64,000 nucleotides of DNA from NCBI GenBank assembly GCA_039707465.1, contig CM077647.1, positions 173,104,663-173,168,662 on the forward strand, in the 5' to 3' direction. The position numbers and the translations under genes are program-made. The stretch comes from Rhabdophis nuchalis. Lineage: Eukaryota; Chordata; Lepidosauria; Squamata; Natricidae. Each line of letters starts with the position of its first letter. Positions within the stretch are counted from its first letter, which is position 1. Positions 44,097-55,300 of the stretch are shown here, one piece after another. Below the pieces are notes generated by a model. The model did not search any database, was not told the DNA's origin, and was given only the letters and a program-made list of their open reading frames with translations.

Positions 44097-44531
44097 ATGA
44101 TCTTGTGGTTAAACTTGGTGCCCCTACTAACAATCCTCAGAGGTAATTGTTTCCTCTCTATTCAGATTCTTCTCATTTTAATTGTTGTCTGCAGGAGAAC
44201 TCATGGAGACATCTTTCTTTCTAGGTGTCCAATCTGAGGTCCAGTTGGTGGAGTCTGGAGGAGATGTGGGAAGACCTGGAGACTCCCTCCGTCTCTCCTG
44301 CCAAGGTTCTGGATTAACCTTCAGCAACTATTACATGGAGTGGGTGAGACAGGTTCCAGGGAAAGGCCTGGAATGGGTGGCAGAGATAGGTACATCCTCA
44401 TCCGCGATTCGCTACTCTGACAAAGTCAAGGGACGCTTCACCATCTCCAGGGATGATTCCCGCAGCCAGCTGTATTTGCAAATGAATAATCCGAAATTGG
44501 AGGACCCAGCAATCTATTACTGTGCAAGGCG
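44097..44531 (+). CDS. IGHV: VH-10: IGHV segment, open, defective RSS, group C leader
   Basis: Ig heavy-chain V segment. Exon 1 is 44097-44142 ([16 protein letters not shown]), the intron 82 bp, and the V exon 44225-44531. The domain is open: [57 protein letters not shown]. Unusual changes are Gly for Arg in DVGRP and Pro in framework 3 ([12 protein letters not shown]). The heptamer is altered and no nonamer exists at the proper distance, so it probably cannot rearrange efficiently. It could still be a conversion donor. Confidence 0.9.
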
Positions 44532-44553
44532 CACAGCGAGAAGAAGAAAACTT
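44532..44553 (+). promoter_or_regulatory. Degenerate RSS of VH-10
   Basis: Heptamer CACAGCG (44532-44538). A deletion relative to VH-4 brings an AGAAAACTT-like nonamer within about 6 nt, and the position expected for a 23-bp spacer holds AGCAGCTGT. Confidence 0.75.
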
Positions 44554-45019
44554 CACTGCAGAGCAGCTGTGCAAATGGAGTTCCTTATAGAAAGTTAAAT
44601 CCATGCATTGGAGCAGCAGCCAATAAATCTCCATGGTGCCAGGTGGGAGCTCCAAATTGTTTTTGGAATAAGTAATGTGGAACTTGTTGAGCAGTTTGGG
44701 GAGGGAGGAAGGGAGTGAGAGAGAGAGAGAAAAAAAATACACAGTTGGGAGATGAAATTGAATATTTTTTAAAAAGCTAAAATTTATTTAAAGATAGAAA
44801 TATGGATTCGTTGTCTAGTTTTGAAACCAACAATCACCAGCTAAAACTCCCACTAGAAAACAGTGTTAATTTTATTTACAACTTTGCAAAGAGTGCGCAC
44901 CACATACACACAGGTAAATCATCATTATGGCTTCTTTATATTCCTTATTGCCCTTGCAAATTTACCTCCCACCATTCCTTATTAGCTTAGTACTCAGGCT
45001 ATGACAACCTATCAGAATA
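44554..45019. other. 3' flank of VH-10
   Basis: No gene; related to the VH-4 3' flank. Nothing else recognised. Confidence 0.5.
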
Positions 45020-45027
45020 GCCTAAAG

Positions 45028-45133
45028 CAGGGGTCTGCAAAGTTGGCTCTTTTAAGACTGGTGGACTTCAACTCCCATAATTCTGGGAGTTGAAGTCCAC
45101 CAGTCTTAAAAGAGCCAACTTTGCAGACCCCTG
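45028..45133. mobile_element. 106-bp palindromic hAT-like MITE
   Basis: Almost the whole element is one palindrome: arms of about 48 bp beginning CAGGGGTCTGCAAAG around a short central ATAATTCTGG-type loop. Flanked by GCCTAAAG on both sides (45020-45027, 45134-45141). Confidence 0.93.
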
Positions 45134-45231
45134 GCCTAAAGTGAATACATTATCTCTGCCCCAATTACAACACCCATTACTCTAATTCTATTGCCTTCTG
45201 CCCTTTTTTTTACAAATTACCCTTTTATGCA

Positions 45232-45524
45232 GGGGTGGGATTCAACCGGTTTGCACCGGTTCGGATGAACTGGATGTTAATTTTACAGTTGGTTCGTTGA
45301 ACTGGTAGTTGGAAGGACCCACTGGCCCCTTCCACCCTGCCCCTCCCCTTCCAGGAGTTTCCATTTTGGATGCCAGGTAAGTGAAAAGGGTCTAGGAGGG
45401 CAAAAAAATGAGCCTACCAGAAGTACACGAAGTCCAGAAATGGGCCCGTTTCCAGCTTCTGGAGGGCCTCTGAAGCCCAGCAAGGCTGTTTTCACCCTCC
45501 CAGAGGCTCAAGAAAAGCCTCCGG
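45232..45524. mobile_element. hAT-like element, left part, interrupted by half-L1
   Basis: Begins 'caggggtgggattcaaccgg', the GGTGGGATTCAA family also at 54538. It continues after the half-L1 insertion at about 46507-46640. Confidence 0.55.
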
Positions 45525-46506
45525 TCGGAAGCAAGTACTGGAAAACACACAGAAGACTGAGGAGTTGGAAGGGGGGCTGGCTGGGGCAAAGGGAGAGCTT
45601 AAAAATGTTAATAGTGAGGTTGGAGAACTAACTGGGCATATGTCTAGGATGGATTTTGAAAGGATGTCATATTTTTTAAGATTTCAGAACATTTCTGAAC
45701 AGGCTGGTGAATGTCTTCCTGAACTCATGAGTACAATTTTAGCAGACTATTTACAGAAATCTAAAGATGAGATCAGGGGGGACATTGACCTAGTCTACAG
45801 AATAAATTCAGCATATGCCACGATAAATGAAGTACCCAGAGAGATACACATTAAATTTGTTAGAAGGTCAACCAGAGAGGGAATTTTGAAGGCGCAGAGA
45901 GGGGGCCCATTAATTTACCAACAAAAGGAAGTCGTCATCTTGAAGCAGATCCCAAAAAAGATTAGAGAGATGAGAAGGAGGTATTCCTTCTTATCCAAAA
46001 AATTGTTTGACCATGGGATTTGGTTTAAGTGGGCGATGCCGGAAGGGATGCTGGTGTTCTGGGAAGGAGGGAGAGTTAGGATTAAAACAGTTGTTGAGGC
46101 GGAAGCCTTTTTTAAGAAACATTCCTCAGTCCTGGGGGAAGATTCAGGGGAGACGGGGGAGGCCACGGCCCCGCCCGCTGGGGGCCAGGAAGGAGAAAAA
46201 GAAGATACAATTGCCAAGAGACTTAGATCAAAAAAATGACTTTGCTTGTTTTTTAATTAATATACTTTAACCTTGTTATCTGGATGTTTGTATATGACTG
46301 CCAGCATAGAATTGAGAATTTAGGATGTATGCACTTATTTTCATCTCGTAGTACTTCTGAAAAATGTCTTTCTTAATGTTTTATTGTGAAGCCCTGGAAG
46401 GGCCAATGATCCCGACACAAAAGTTCTCAAAATGTTTCTGTATCCCTTACCTTTCCCTTTTGGAAAAATTGTAAAAACCCAATAAAACTTTTTCAATATA
46501 TAAAAA
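45525..46506 (+). mobile_element. ORF1-only L1 relative, 5'-truncated
   Basis: Flanked by AAGAAAAGCCTCCGG on both sides (45510-45524 and 46507-46521). It starts within ORF1 and ends in the same ORF2-less 3' UTR and 'aataaaactttttcaa' as 12277-14268. It retains most of ORF1 (open from 45565 to 46239: GHMSRMDFERMSYFLRFQNI, REIHIKFVRRSTRE, GMLVFWEGGRVRIK). The 3' UTR junction supports a real ORF1-only family. Confidence 0.88.
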
Positions 46507-46688
46507 AAGAAAAGCCTCCGGAACTTGGGGAGGCTGAAAACACACACACACCCCTGTTGTGGTGCAGAAGGCCAAGAAAACCACACCCACCACAACATCA
46601 TTCTGTCAGGACTTCTCATTCCCCCTCCCACCAATTAATCTCAACTGTCAATAACTATCTTTCCATCTCCTGCAGCATCCAATACAAC

Positions 46689-47115
46689 CAGGGATGGGCT
46701 GCTACGGGTTCTCCTAGGTTCAGGAAAACCCTAGATAATGTTCTGGCCAGATCGGAGAACCTCCAAATCCCACCCCTGGCTTTCCCTGTCCACCCTGCCC
46801 CAACGCCTCCTACTCCACCTCTTTCCCTCTCAGGAGTCTCCACACAGCCCGTTTTGGATGTGAGGAAAGTGCGGGGTCTGCGCGGAAGCTCAGGGAGGGA
46901 GGAAAACGGGCCTATAAGAAGGCCTCTGGAGCCTAGGGGAGGAGGTTTCCACCCTCCGAGAGACTCAAGGAAAGCCCCCGGAGCCTGGGGAAGGTGAAAA
47001 TGACACCCCCCGCCACCGTGGTGCAGGAGGCTGTGTAGGCCACACCCATCATGGCCACGCCCACCCAGCAACCAGGCAGAGAATCCATTGCTGCAATTTT
47101 TGAAGCCCACCCCTG
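46689..47115. mobile_element. 427-bp hAT-like element with 8-bp TSD
   Basis: 'cagggatgggctgct' at the left and 'gaagcccacccctg' at the right are inverted; AATACAAC flanks both ends (46681-46688, 47116-47123). GC-rich, no coding. Confidence 0.85.
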
Positions 47116-47123
47116 AATACAAC

Positions 47124-47850
47124 CGAGGAAGCTTCCAGGATAAGAAGTGTCTTTGTTTTTCCTCAGAAAATCAGTCCAGTTGCCTTTAAAAAAATAAAAT
47201 CTACTTTTTCATACGGCTATGACCTGGATAACGGAGCATCTTCGTAGATATTTATTATAACTTAATTTGAGAAGGGGTCGAACTGTTTAAGCCCTTCTTT
47301 TACTAAAATAAACCAGTTATTTCTCTTATTTACTCACTATCTGTTAACCTGGTGTTGCCTGGGTATTTGTTTATCCCAATCTGGTATTGGACATTCACAA
47401 ATCTCTGGACTAAACTTAATTTCTAATGTTGGATTTTCCCCCTTACAAGAGGGAGCCCCCTTGTGGACTACTGTGAAGCTGTTACCATGGTAACTTCACT
47501 GTGCTGTACAGTATAAGCCATTTTAATGCACAACAGGCTTTATCTTAACAGAACACATGGGGGGGTCTTAGGGGGGGTCTTACCCCCACAGTATTTGTTT
47601 CCAGAGGGTAAGTTCTGTGTACCAAGTTTGGCTGAAATTGTTTAAGGCGATCCAGAGTTATGCTGGAACACATGCACATAGAGACACAGAAAGTCAGAGA
47701 GAGAGAGAGGAAGGGAGAGAGAGATAAACAAAGCATCAGGTTTTTTAGGATTGGGACATCATTTGAAAATTGCAAAATCACCCATGTAAAGTCTGTGCAA
47801 AGAAACCTTAAAAAGTGAATGCCCTGAGGGTTTATTTTAACCCCAGCAGT
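47124..47850. other. Upstream flank of VH-11
   Basis: No gene recognised. Resembles repeat sequence at 47420-47760 ('gttaccatggtaac...', 'agagagagagag') that I cannot classify. From about 47785 it becomes the group A pre-promoter flank ('gtctgtgcaaagaaacc'). Confidence 0.5.
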
Positions 47851-47858
47851 ATGTAAAT
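47851..47858 (+). promoter_or_regulatory. Octamer-like promoter element of VH-11
   Basis: ATGTAAAT. The distance to the ATG (176 bp) is longer than elsewhere, because of a local ~45-bp insertion including (AAT)n at 47970-47985. Confidence 0.7.
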
Positions 47859-48034
47859 TAGGGTACAATTTGTCCTTTAAAGGAGCCACAAGGTTTCCCC
47901 TTTTAGGCTACGCAAAATTGGAGCCCGTCCCCAAAACTTTTTCTAACTATTTATTTATTGTATGGCTAAATAATAATAATAATAAAACTTTTTCTACTAC
48001 CAATTTCCTTCCATTCCTTAGAGAGGAAGCAAAA

Positions 48035-48474
48035 ATGGTCCTGTGGAAAAACTTGTTCTTACTTGCTCTCCTGGGAGGTATTTTCTCCCCCCTCCCTATT
48101 GAGCTTCTTCCATTTTAATTCTTTGTCTATGTAGGACAGTTCACTGAAACTCCTTTCATTTTAGGGGTCCGATCGGAGGTCCAGTTGGTGGAGTCCGGAG
48201 GGGATGTGAGAAGACCTGGAGACTCCCTCAGTCTCTTGTGCCAGACCTCTGGTTTCAACTTCAATGTCTTCTGGATGAACTGGTTCAGACAGTATCCAGG
48301 AAAAGGCCCGGAATGGTTAGCCCGCATAACTGCAGGCTCTCCTCCTTCCACTTACTACCCAGATAAATTCAAGGGACGCTTCACCATGTCTAGGGATGAT
48401 TCCCGCACTCGGGTGTATCTGCAAATGAACAGCCTCAAATCAGAGGACACGGCTGTCTATTACTGTGCGAGAGA
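48035..48474 (+). CDS. IGHV: VH-11: IGHV segment, open, divergent group A
   Basis: Ig heavy-chain V segment. Exon 1 is 48035-48077 (43 nt, one codon shorter; [14 protein letters not shown]), the intron 87 bp, and the V exon 48165-48474. It is the most divergent open [35 protein letters not shown]2 [36 protein letters not shown]. The Phe after Trp41 (WFRQ) recalls single-domain or divergent VH frameworks, though Leu/Trp at the interface is otherwise kept (PEWLA). RSS is consensus-like. It looks functional. Confidence 0.93.
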
Positions 48475-48513
48475 CACAGTGAGAGGAAGTGAATCTGAAG
48501 CCAAGCAAAAACC
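48475..48513 (+). promoter_or_regulatory. RSS of VH-11, 23-bp spacer
   Basis: CACAGTG, 23-bp spacer, GCAAAAACC (48505-48513). Confidence 0.92.
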
Positions 48514-48654
48514 GGTTTTTCCTCTGAGCAGCTTTCCAAATTGAATCAAATCGAAAGTCAAATTTGGGCATTTAAAGTGAGAAGCAGAAGGTAAATCTCC
48601 ATCTACACTTTGGAACCTCAGATCTTGACTTCTAGGAAGCCCTGTGGAAGTTGA

Positions 48655-49113
48655 CTGACATTTCGCATCCTGCCCCATACATCCCTTCGACCGATTCGCT
48701 CGCACAGAGAGGGACTTCTCCGGGTGCCGTCCACTAGGCAATGCCAGCGGGCGACTCCCAGGGGAAGGGCCTTCTCTGTTGCAGGCCCTATCCTATGGAA
48801 CGACCTACCCACCGACCTCAGAACAACTCCGGACCTCCGCTCCTTCCGCCGAAAGCTCAAAACATATTTCTTCCAACTGGCTGGCCTGGCCTAATTTATC
48901 TTTCACACCTCCAGTCTGTACATTTAAATTTTTAATTGGGTTTTTAGGGGGTTTAATGTTTTAGGTTTTTTAGGTTTTAGTGCAGGGTATTGTAATTTAA
49001 TTTAATTTTAGATATTTATATTGTTGTATGTTTTATATTCCCTGTGCACCGCCTCGAGTCCCTTCGGGGAGAGGGAGTGGTATACAAATAAAGATTCAAT
49101 TCAATTCAACTCA
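48655..49113 (+). mobile_element. CR1/L3-type LINE 3' end with ATTCA tail
   Basis: C-terminal coding remnant (ILPHTSLRPIRSHREGLLRVPSTRQCQRATPRGRAFSVA-like, in broken frames) followed by 3' UTR 'tgcaccgcctcgagtccc' and a (ATTCA)n tail. Confidence 0.8.
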
Positions 49114-49382
49114 ATTTTCAACTTGCTCTGCCTCTGAGTAGTTTTTAAAAATGATCCTGTTCTGTCTGAATTGTGTTGTTTCCTTCGTTTATTATTTTGA
49201 AATGCCATCCCTTTTGACTCTCCCCTTCTTTTAATACTCCTTTTTCATTTCTTTCCCGTTAATTTACACCCAGTCCCTTTTGTTTCTCTCAATATTGACA
49301 TATCCCCTTGGTTTCATACTTTTTATGTTATTCATTATTTTTATTCCTTCCGCATGAATTCACACTCCAATCCCTTACCTTG

Positions 49383-49386
<4 letters not shown>

Positions 49387-49479
<93 letters not shown>

Positions 49480-49486
49480 CTTTCTA
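49387..49486. repeat. (CT)n microsatellite, ~100 bp
   Basis: A near-perfect dinucleotide run. The flanks (49114-49386) are the degenerate VH 3' flank. Confidence 0.97.
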
Positions 49487-49589
49487 CATAAAGTGTAGAT
49501 TAGGGGCTGGAACACCTGTACAAATAAATGAAACATCTGTTTCCTAGAACAGGAAACAGATAAGTGGGGCCGAACAGTCTATAAAAAGT

Positions 49590-50037
49590 TATCTGCGGGA
49601 TCGGATCCTGCCTCATACATCCTCACGGCCGATTCGCTCCCACAGAGAGGGACTTCTCCGGGTGCCGTCCACTAGACTTTGTCAGCGGGCGACGCCCAGG
49701 GGAAGGGCTCTCTCTGTTGCGGGCCCGGCCCTCTGGAACGACCTTCCCCCCGATATCAGGACGACCACGGACCTCCGCTCCTTCCGTCTTAAATTAAAAA
49801 CTCACTTTTTCTGTCTGGCCGGCCTAGGATAAGTCTCTCTGTCTTTGGGGTTTTTTATTGGGAACTAGGATTGTTTAGTTTTAATGGGGAATTTTAGCGC
49901 AGGTTATGTTTAATTTGTTTTTAGAATTGTTTGTATGTATTTATTGTTTTTATTCTACCTGTGCACCGCCCCGAGTCCCTGTGGAGAGAGGGTGCGGTTT
50001 TATAAATATTAAATATTATTATTATTATTATTATTAT
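49590..50037 (+). mobile_element. CR1/L3-type LINE 3' end with ATT tail
   Basis: Begins at 'ttatctgcgggatcggatcctgcc', C-terminal coding remnant, 3' UTR 'tgcaccgccccgagtccc', (ATT)n tail at 50017-50037. Confidence 0.85.
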
Positions 50038-50302
<265 letters not shown>

Positions 50303-51105
50303 GTTCTTAAGTTTGTTGACATGCAAAAAAAGCTTTAAAGTGGAAATGTAGATACCCTAATCCAGAGGATTTTGGGGGTAAGGGCAAATATGAAAAATCT
50401 CTCTTTGTATGCATGATAATTTCAGGGAGACTGTTCTATGCTCAACAATGAAAAGTCTTGTCACTGACCACAATGGATGGATGAACAGCAAAGACAAAGC
50501 AGCCTGCAGAGAAACTAAAAATAACATCTTTAATTAGAAAACCTTATATAGATTTCGCAGGAAGCAAAAAAAAACATGCAGTCATGATTGTGGTTTTTAG
50601 AGAAAAAAATCAGGATGGTAGAAAAACATGTGCTCTTTTTTGTAATCATAAAGTAAGAGTTAACACTGCAAATGTACGTACTGGTATATTTGCTGCAGAA
50701 GAAATACAAACTATCCTTTTTTCAGTTTCTTTTCAGCCTCTTTCTGTGTTTTTTAATCTTCTTTCCTTCTGTTGGAAGAACTGTCCTTCTGGGTTCGACT
50801 CCAAGTGGGGGGAAAGACACTGGAGACATGGAGGCTGCTTGGAAAGGTGGTTTAATGGTGGACAGGACCACGTGGATTGAGTCCTGAACAGAAAAGGAGG
50901 AATCACATGTTTCAATGTTGGTGGAGAAGAAGAGAAGGGCCAAAGGTGTTTGCAGGGCTTTTTATAGACTGTTCGGCCCCACTTATCTGTTTCCTGTTCT
51001 TGTGTAAGAAATGAGTTCTGATTGGTTGTCAGACTCCCATAGCGCCATGCAAGGGCAAGTCTCTAGGCTGTGTTTTGAACCCAAGTTTGGTTGAGTTCTC
51101 AGATG
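50303..51105. other. V-duplicon flank and possible LTR-like fragment
   Basis: 50303-50790 is decayed V upstream flank ('catgattgtggttttt', 'gctgcagaagaaatac'). 50790-51005 is an unidentified block ending in a 38-bp stretch that is the inverted copy of 49548-49585. No gene. Confidence 0.5.
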
Positions 51106-51113
51106 CCATGTGG

Positions 51114-51286
51114 CAGTGGTGGGTTTCAAATTTTTTTAGAACCTACTCTGTAGGTGTGGCCTATTTTGTGGGCGTAGCTTGGCAGTCATGTGACAGAGTG
51201 GGAGTGGCCACCTTTTAAAATATGGTGATACTCATTTAACAACGCTCTTGCTTAGCAACCAAAATTTTGAACTCAATTGTGATGAT

Positions 51287-51363
<77 letters not shown>

Positions 51364-51369
51364 TTTCTT

Positions 51370-51407
<38 letters not shown>

Positions 51408-51588
51408 TTCTTTCTTTCTTTCCTTTCTTCCTTCCTTCCTTTCCTTTCCTTTCCTTCCCGTTGGGTCACTGGCAGCGGTGGGCCAGATTTACTTCCAGGT
51501 ACACCGGTGGAACCCCCTCTCACCGGTTCTCTAAATTTCACCAACCGGCTCTCGCGAGTAGGTACGAACCTGCAGAAACCCACCACTG
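51114..51588. mobile_element. hAT-like element with internal pyrimidine tract
   Basis: Ends 'cagtggtgggtttc' and 'gaaacccaccactg' are exact inverted repeats; CCATGTGG flanks both sides (51106-51113, 51589-51596). The middle is a TTTC/CT array of about 170 bp (51286-51455). Confidence 0.92.
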
Positions 51589-51596
51589 CCATGTGG

Positions 51597-52283
51597 TGAG
51601 TGGATAAAGGCTCATCATGCCTTAATCCCATCACCCTGGAGCTGAAGGGGAGAACTTTTTGTTATGTAAAGGGAGTGGCTTGGGTTTCTTAATGGTCCAT
51701 TGACAAATGGGGTGGAGGCAGGAAGCAGTAGGGAGCTATTTTGTCTTTAAAACATGCTCCTCCCTTTTTCACATCCAGGGGGAATGTAATATTCTGTATT
51801 TTCAATATTTCCTAGGATATTTCATTTTTCTGGGAGAGGGATGGGTGATAACTTCCTACCCTTCCTTCCTTCCTTCCTTTTAATTTTTATGTTGCCTATC
51901 TTAACCAATCAATGCTGGGCAATTAACAAATTATAAAACACCACACAAAACAGCATCTAAAACAAAAATGATCTTGATCTGCATTCAGTCCTCTTTTTTT
52001 TCTTCAAAAGGTCATTTCAAAGGGGAAAAAATGTATAAAACCTTTCCTGAATCCAGATAAGCAATTGCTTTCGTGTTTTCTAACATGCCTCTTTCAAATG
52101 TTCTTAGTGCTTGATTTGCTACTTCGAATAACTTTTATCAGGACTTCGTTTTAATTATTCTTCTGTAAAACCAGCTTTCATTTTAATTTGGACTGGCAAT
52201 TTGTGTGAAAATCAAGTGTGCAAGGAGTGTGCAAGGACAATGACGAAACCCCTGCTCTGAGGAACCCTTTAATGCCAACCAAT
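51597..52283. other. Upstream flank of VH-12
   Basis: Contains the shared 'acaccacacaaaacagcatc' block (51935-51970) and pre-promoter sequence; no gene. Confidence 0.55.
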
Positions 52284-52291
52284 ATGTAAAT
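52284..52291 (+). promoter_or_regulatory. Octamer-like promoter element of VH-12
   Basis: ATGTAAAT, 114 bp before the leader. Confidence 0.75.
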
Positions 52292-52404
52292 GAAGGCACA
52301 ATTTCCCCTTTAAAGGCAACAGTTGACACCCACCAACACAAAGTTTGTGCATTTTCTCATATTCTCTCCTTTCAATTTCCCTCCATTTCTTAGAAGGATC
52401 CAAA

Positions 52405-52842
52405 ATGATCCCATGGCTAAACTTGGTATTCTTTCTTGCATCTCTTGGAGGTAACCTTTCCTTTTATGTAGAGGCTCCTTCCATTTGCTCTTCCTGTATA
52501 CAGGAGATCTCATTGAAACATTTTTCTTTTCAGTTGTCCAATCTGAGGGCCTGCTGGTGGAGTCTGGAGGGGATGTGAGAAGACCTGGAGAGTCCCTCTG
52601 TCTCTCCTGCCAAGCCTCTGGATTCACCTTCAGCGGCTATGGCATGAACTGGATGACACGGTATCCAGGGAAAGGACTGGAATGGGTGGCCCGCATAAGT
52701 ACAGGTTCATCTTCCATTCATTACTCTGACAAAGTCAAGGGCCGCTTCACCGTCTCCAGGGACGATGCCAAAAGCCAACTGCATCTGCAAATGAACAGCC
52801 TCAAACCAGAGGACACGGCTGTTTATTACTGTGCAGGAGACT
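52405..52842 (+). CDS. IGHV: VH-12: IGHV segment, open, group C leader
   Basis: Ig heavy-chain V segment. Exon 1 is 52405-52450 ([16 protein letters not shown]), the intron 83 bp, and the V exon 52534-52842. The mature start is unusual (EGLLVESGG). Framework 2 has [14 protein letters not shown], with Thr for Arg/Val and Tyr for Ala. Cys23, Trp41 and Cys104 (YYCAG) are kept, CDR2 [13 protein letters not shown] is good. It looks functional. Confidence 0.93.
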
Positions 52843-52881
52843 CACAGTGAGAGGAAGTGAATCTGGAGCCCGTCAAGAACT
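52843..52881 (+). promoter_or_regulatory. RSS of VH-12, 23-bp spacer
   Basis: CACAGTG, 23-bp spacer, TCAAGAACT (52873-52881). Confidence 0.9.
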
Positions 52882-53520
52882 TTCTATACTTCTAAGCAGC
52901 TTAAACTTTTTGCACTCAAACCCTTTTCTTTTAATATCATCAAATTTCCAGACATTTTCTACATTGTTCAGATTTTGGTTCTTGGTCTTTCTTCCTGCCT
53001 TGTTGTCACTACTAGTTGTCTTCTCCTACCACCACCTGTAAATCAGGAGAAGTTTTGACATGAAATTCTCCATACACATTCAAGTCCATTAGCTTCTTTT
53101 GTCTATAAGGAAATGAAATATATCCTGGGGTTTCATCTTGCAGAGTTTTAGATTTTGGAAATTCAGCTGCCCAGCTTCCATGTTGCAAAGCAAGAATTCT
53201 ATTTAATCAAATGTGAGGCCACCCTTCGTATGAATAATGAAAAAAAAAATGTTTGTCTTTATGGTTATAAGGACAAACTCATGTTTATGTGTTTGTGTGT
53301 ATATTGGAAAAAAACAAACCTCTCGTGTGAATGCTGAGATGGTAGTTTTTATTCGTAAACATTCATGCATTAAGGGGCACTAGTGAAAATTGTGCATATC
53401 TCCGACATTCCAAATCAGTGAATACATATTGATTCATTTAACTTTCTGTGTCCACTTTGACAATATTAGTAAAAGAGTCATTTATTATTTGACTGTGTAT
53501 CTTATGGATATCCAGCAAAT
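52882..53520. other. 3' flank of VH-12
   Basis: No gene. Homologous to the 3' flank of VH-13 (58365-59230), e.g. 'cagctgccc...catgttgcaaagcaagaattc'. Confidence 0.6.
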
Positions 53521-53524
53521 ACAT

Positions 53525-53935
53525 GCGAGACCATCTCCTGCCCCATACATCCCTCAGACGGATACGCTCCCACAGAGAGGGCCTTCTCAGGGTGCCGACT
53601 GGTGACACCCAGGGGAAGAGCCTTCTCTGTGGCGGGCTCTGCCCTTTGGAACGACCTCCCCCCTGAACTTCGCACCATCTCCGACCTCCGCCTCTTCCGC
53701 CAGTGTTTAAAGACACATTTGTTTCATCTAGCTGGCCTAGCGTAACCTCCACAATTGACTATTTTAGATAGCTTTTAAATTTTGGGATTTTAATTTGGTT
53801 TTAGCGCAGGACGGTATTTAATCAGTTTTTAAATTTTATACTTGATTTTGTTATGTATTTTTAAATTTTCCTGTGCGCCGCCCTGGGTCCTTTTGGAGAA
53901 GGGCGGGGTATAAATTTAATAAAATAAAATAAAAG
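53525..53935 (+). mobile_element. CR1/L3-type LINE 3' end with AAAAT tail
   Basis: C-terminal coding remnant ('gcgagaccatctcctgccccatacatccc' start), 3' UTR 'tgcgccgccctgggtccttttg', tail of AATAA units. Confidence 0.85.
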
Positions 53936-53954
53936 TGCTTTCTAAACCATTTTA

Positions 53955-54165
53955 ATCATTTACAATACAATACAATAGCAGAGTTGGAAGGGACCTAGGA
54001 GGTCATCTAATCCAACTCCCTGCCTAGGCAGGAAACCCTATACCGTTTCAGACAAATGACAATCCAACATCTTCTTAAAGGCTTCCAGTGTTGGGACATT
54101 CACAACTTCTGGTGGCAAGCTGTTCCACTGATTAATTCTTCTAACTTATTTAATCTTCCGAACTT
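53955..54165 (-). mobile_element. CR1-family LINE 3' end, minus strand
   Basis: Reverse complement of the 3' end seen at 1-560 ('tacaatacaatagcagagttggaagggacc', 'ctgcctaggcagg'). Confidence 0.8.
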
Positions 54166-54529
54166 TAGCACTCATGCTAGATACAAATTTCCTGAGTATG
54201 GGTTCCAGCACAAATCTCAAAGCTCTGAAGATAAACCACTGGCCCAAGTAAATGACCCAGACTGGATTCTACAAAAGAAGACAGAATTGCCATTTCTTTT
54301 TTTTTCTATTTCTTTTGAGCCAACGTCTCCATTTTAAATCTCCCTCCCTTCCTCAAAGAGATTTATTATTCTTATTTTTCAATGTACCGTGAGCGTTTTT
54401 AGTAACATTTTAATTACAATTGTTCTTACCATTCCGCTTGCCATTGTTATTACCTAAATTTTTAACACTGCCCTTCTTGGCATATCAACTCAGGGGGCCT
54501 AACAAATGACTAAAATGCAACAGAAAAGA
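54166..54529. other. Decayed V flank
   Basis: No feature recognised beyond fragments of V-duplicon flank ('gccattgttattacc'). Confidence 0.4.
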
Positions 54530-54537
54530 GTAAAATA

Positions 54538-54898
54538 CAGTGGTGGGATTCAAATAATTTAACAACTGGTTCTCTGCCCTAATGACCAGATGGGTAGGTG
54601 TTGCTCAGTGGTCATGTGACTGGGTGGGTGTGGCGAACTCAACATCACTCACGTTGATGGGCACTTCGCCTTAGCTGTTACAATGTCATGAGGGTTAACC
54701 GGAGAGGCAGTTTCTGCAAACAGGGCAATAAAGATTAGGCTAGAAACAACACCAGAATTTCACTTTCCTTCTTTTAGTCCTGTAAAGTAAAATAAAAATA
54801 AAAATGAGATTTCCTCCAACAACTGGTTCTCTGAACTGTTTAGAAAGTTAACAACCGGTTCTCTTGAATAGGTGCAAACTGGTCGAATCACACCACTG
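54538..54898. mobile_element. 361-bp hAT-like element (GGTGGGATTC family)
   Basis: Ends 'cagtggtgggattc' and 'gaatcacaccactg' are inverted. Flanking 8-mers GTAAAATA and GTAATATT match at 6 of 8. Confidence 0.75.
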
Positions 54899-55247
54899 GT
54901 AATATTAGTCTCCAAAGCAAAAATGATTTTGGTCTGCATTCAGTTCTTTTGTGTTCCTTTAAAAGGCCATATTAAAAGGAAAATGTATAAAACCTTTCCT
55001 GAACTCAAGCGTGCTGCTGTTTTCCTGTTTTCCAACATGTCTTTTTCCAATATTCTTAGTGGTTTTTCATGATGTGTTACTTTGAACCTCGTTTGAGAGG
55101 TGGTGAAACTTTGCAAGTGTTTGCTTCAGCTACTCTTGTGTAAAGGCTGCTTCATCTTTCTTTGGACTGAAAAAACCAACTGTGCAAGGCCTGTGCAAAG
55201 ACAACTATGAAAACCCTGCTCTGAGGAATTCTTTTATCTCAAGCAAT
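54899..55247. other. Upstream flank of a missing V
   Basis: Same order as upstream of VH-12: the 'aaaatgattttggtctgcattcag' block, then 'ctgtgcaaagacaactatgaaaaccctgctctgagg'. No gene. Confidence 0.6.
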
Positions 55248-55300
55248 ATGTAAATGAAGGCATCATTTCCCCTTTAAAGGCAACAGTTGACACCCACCAA
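55248..55300 (+). promoter_or_regulatory. Orphan V promoter
   Basis: ATGTAAAT (55248-55255) followed by 'gaaggcatcatttcccctttaaaggcaacagttgacacccaccaacac', nearly identical to the promoter of VH-12 (52284-52340). It breaks off into the polypurine tract; no leader or V exon follows. Confidence 0.8.
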
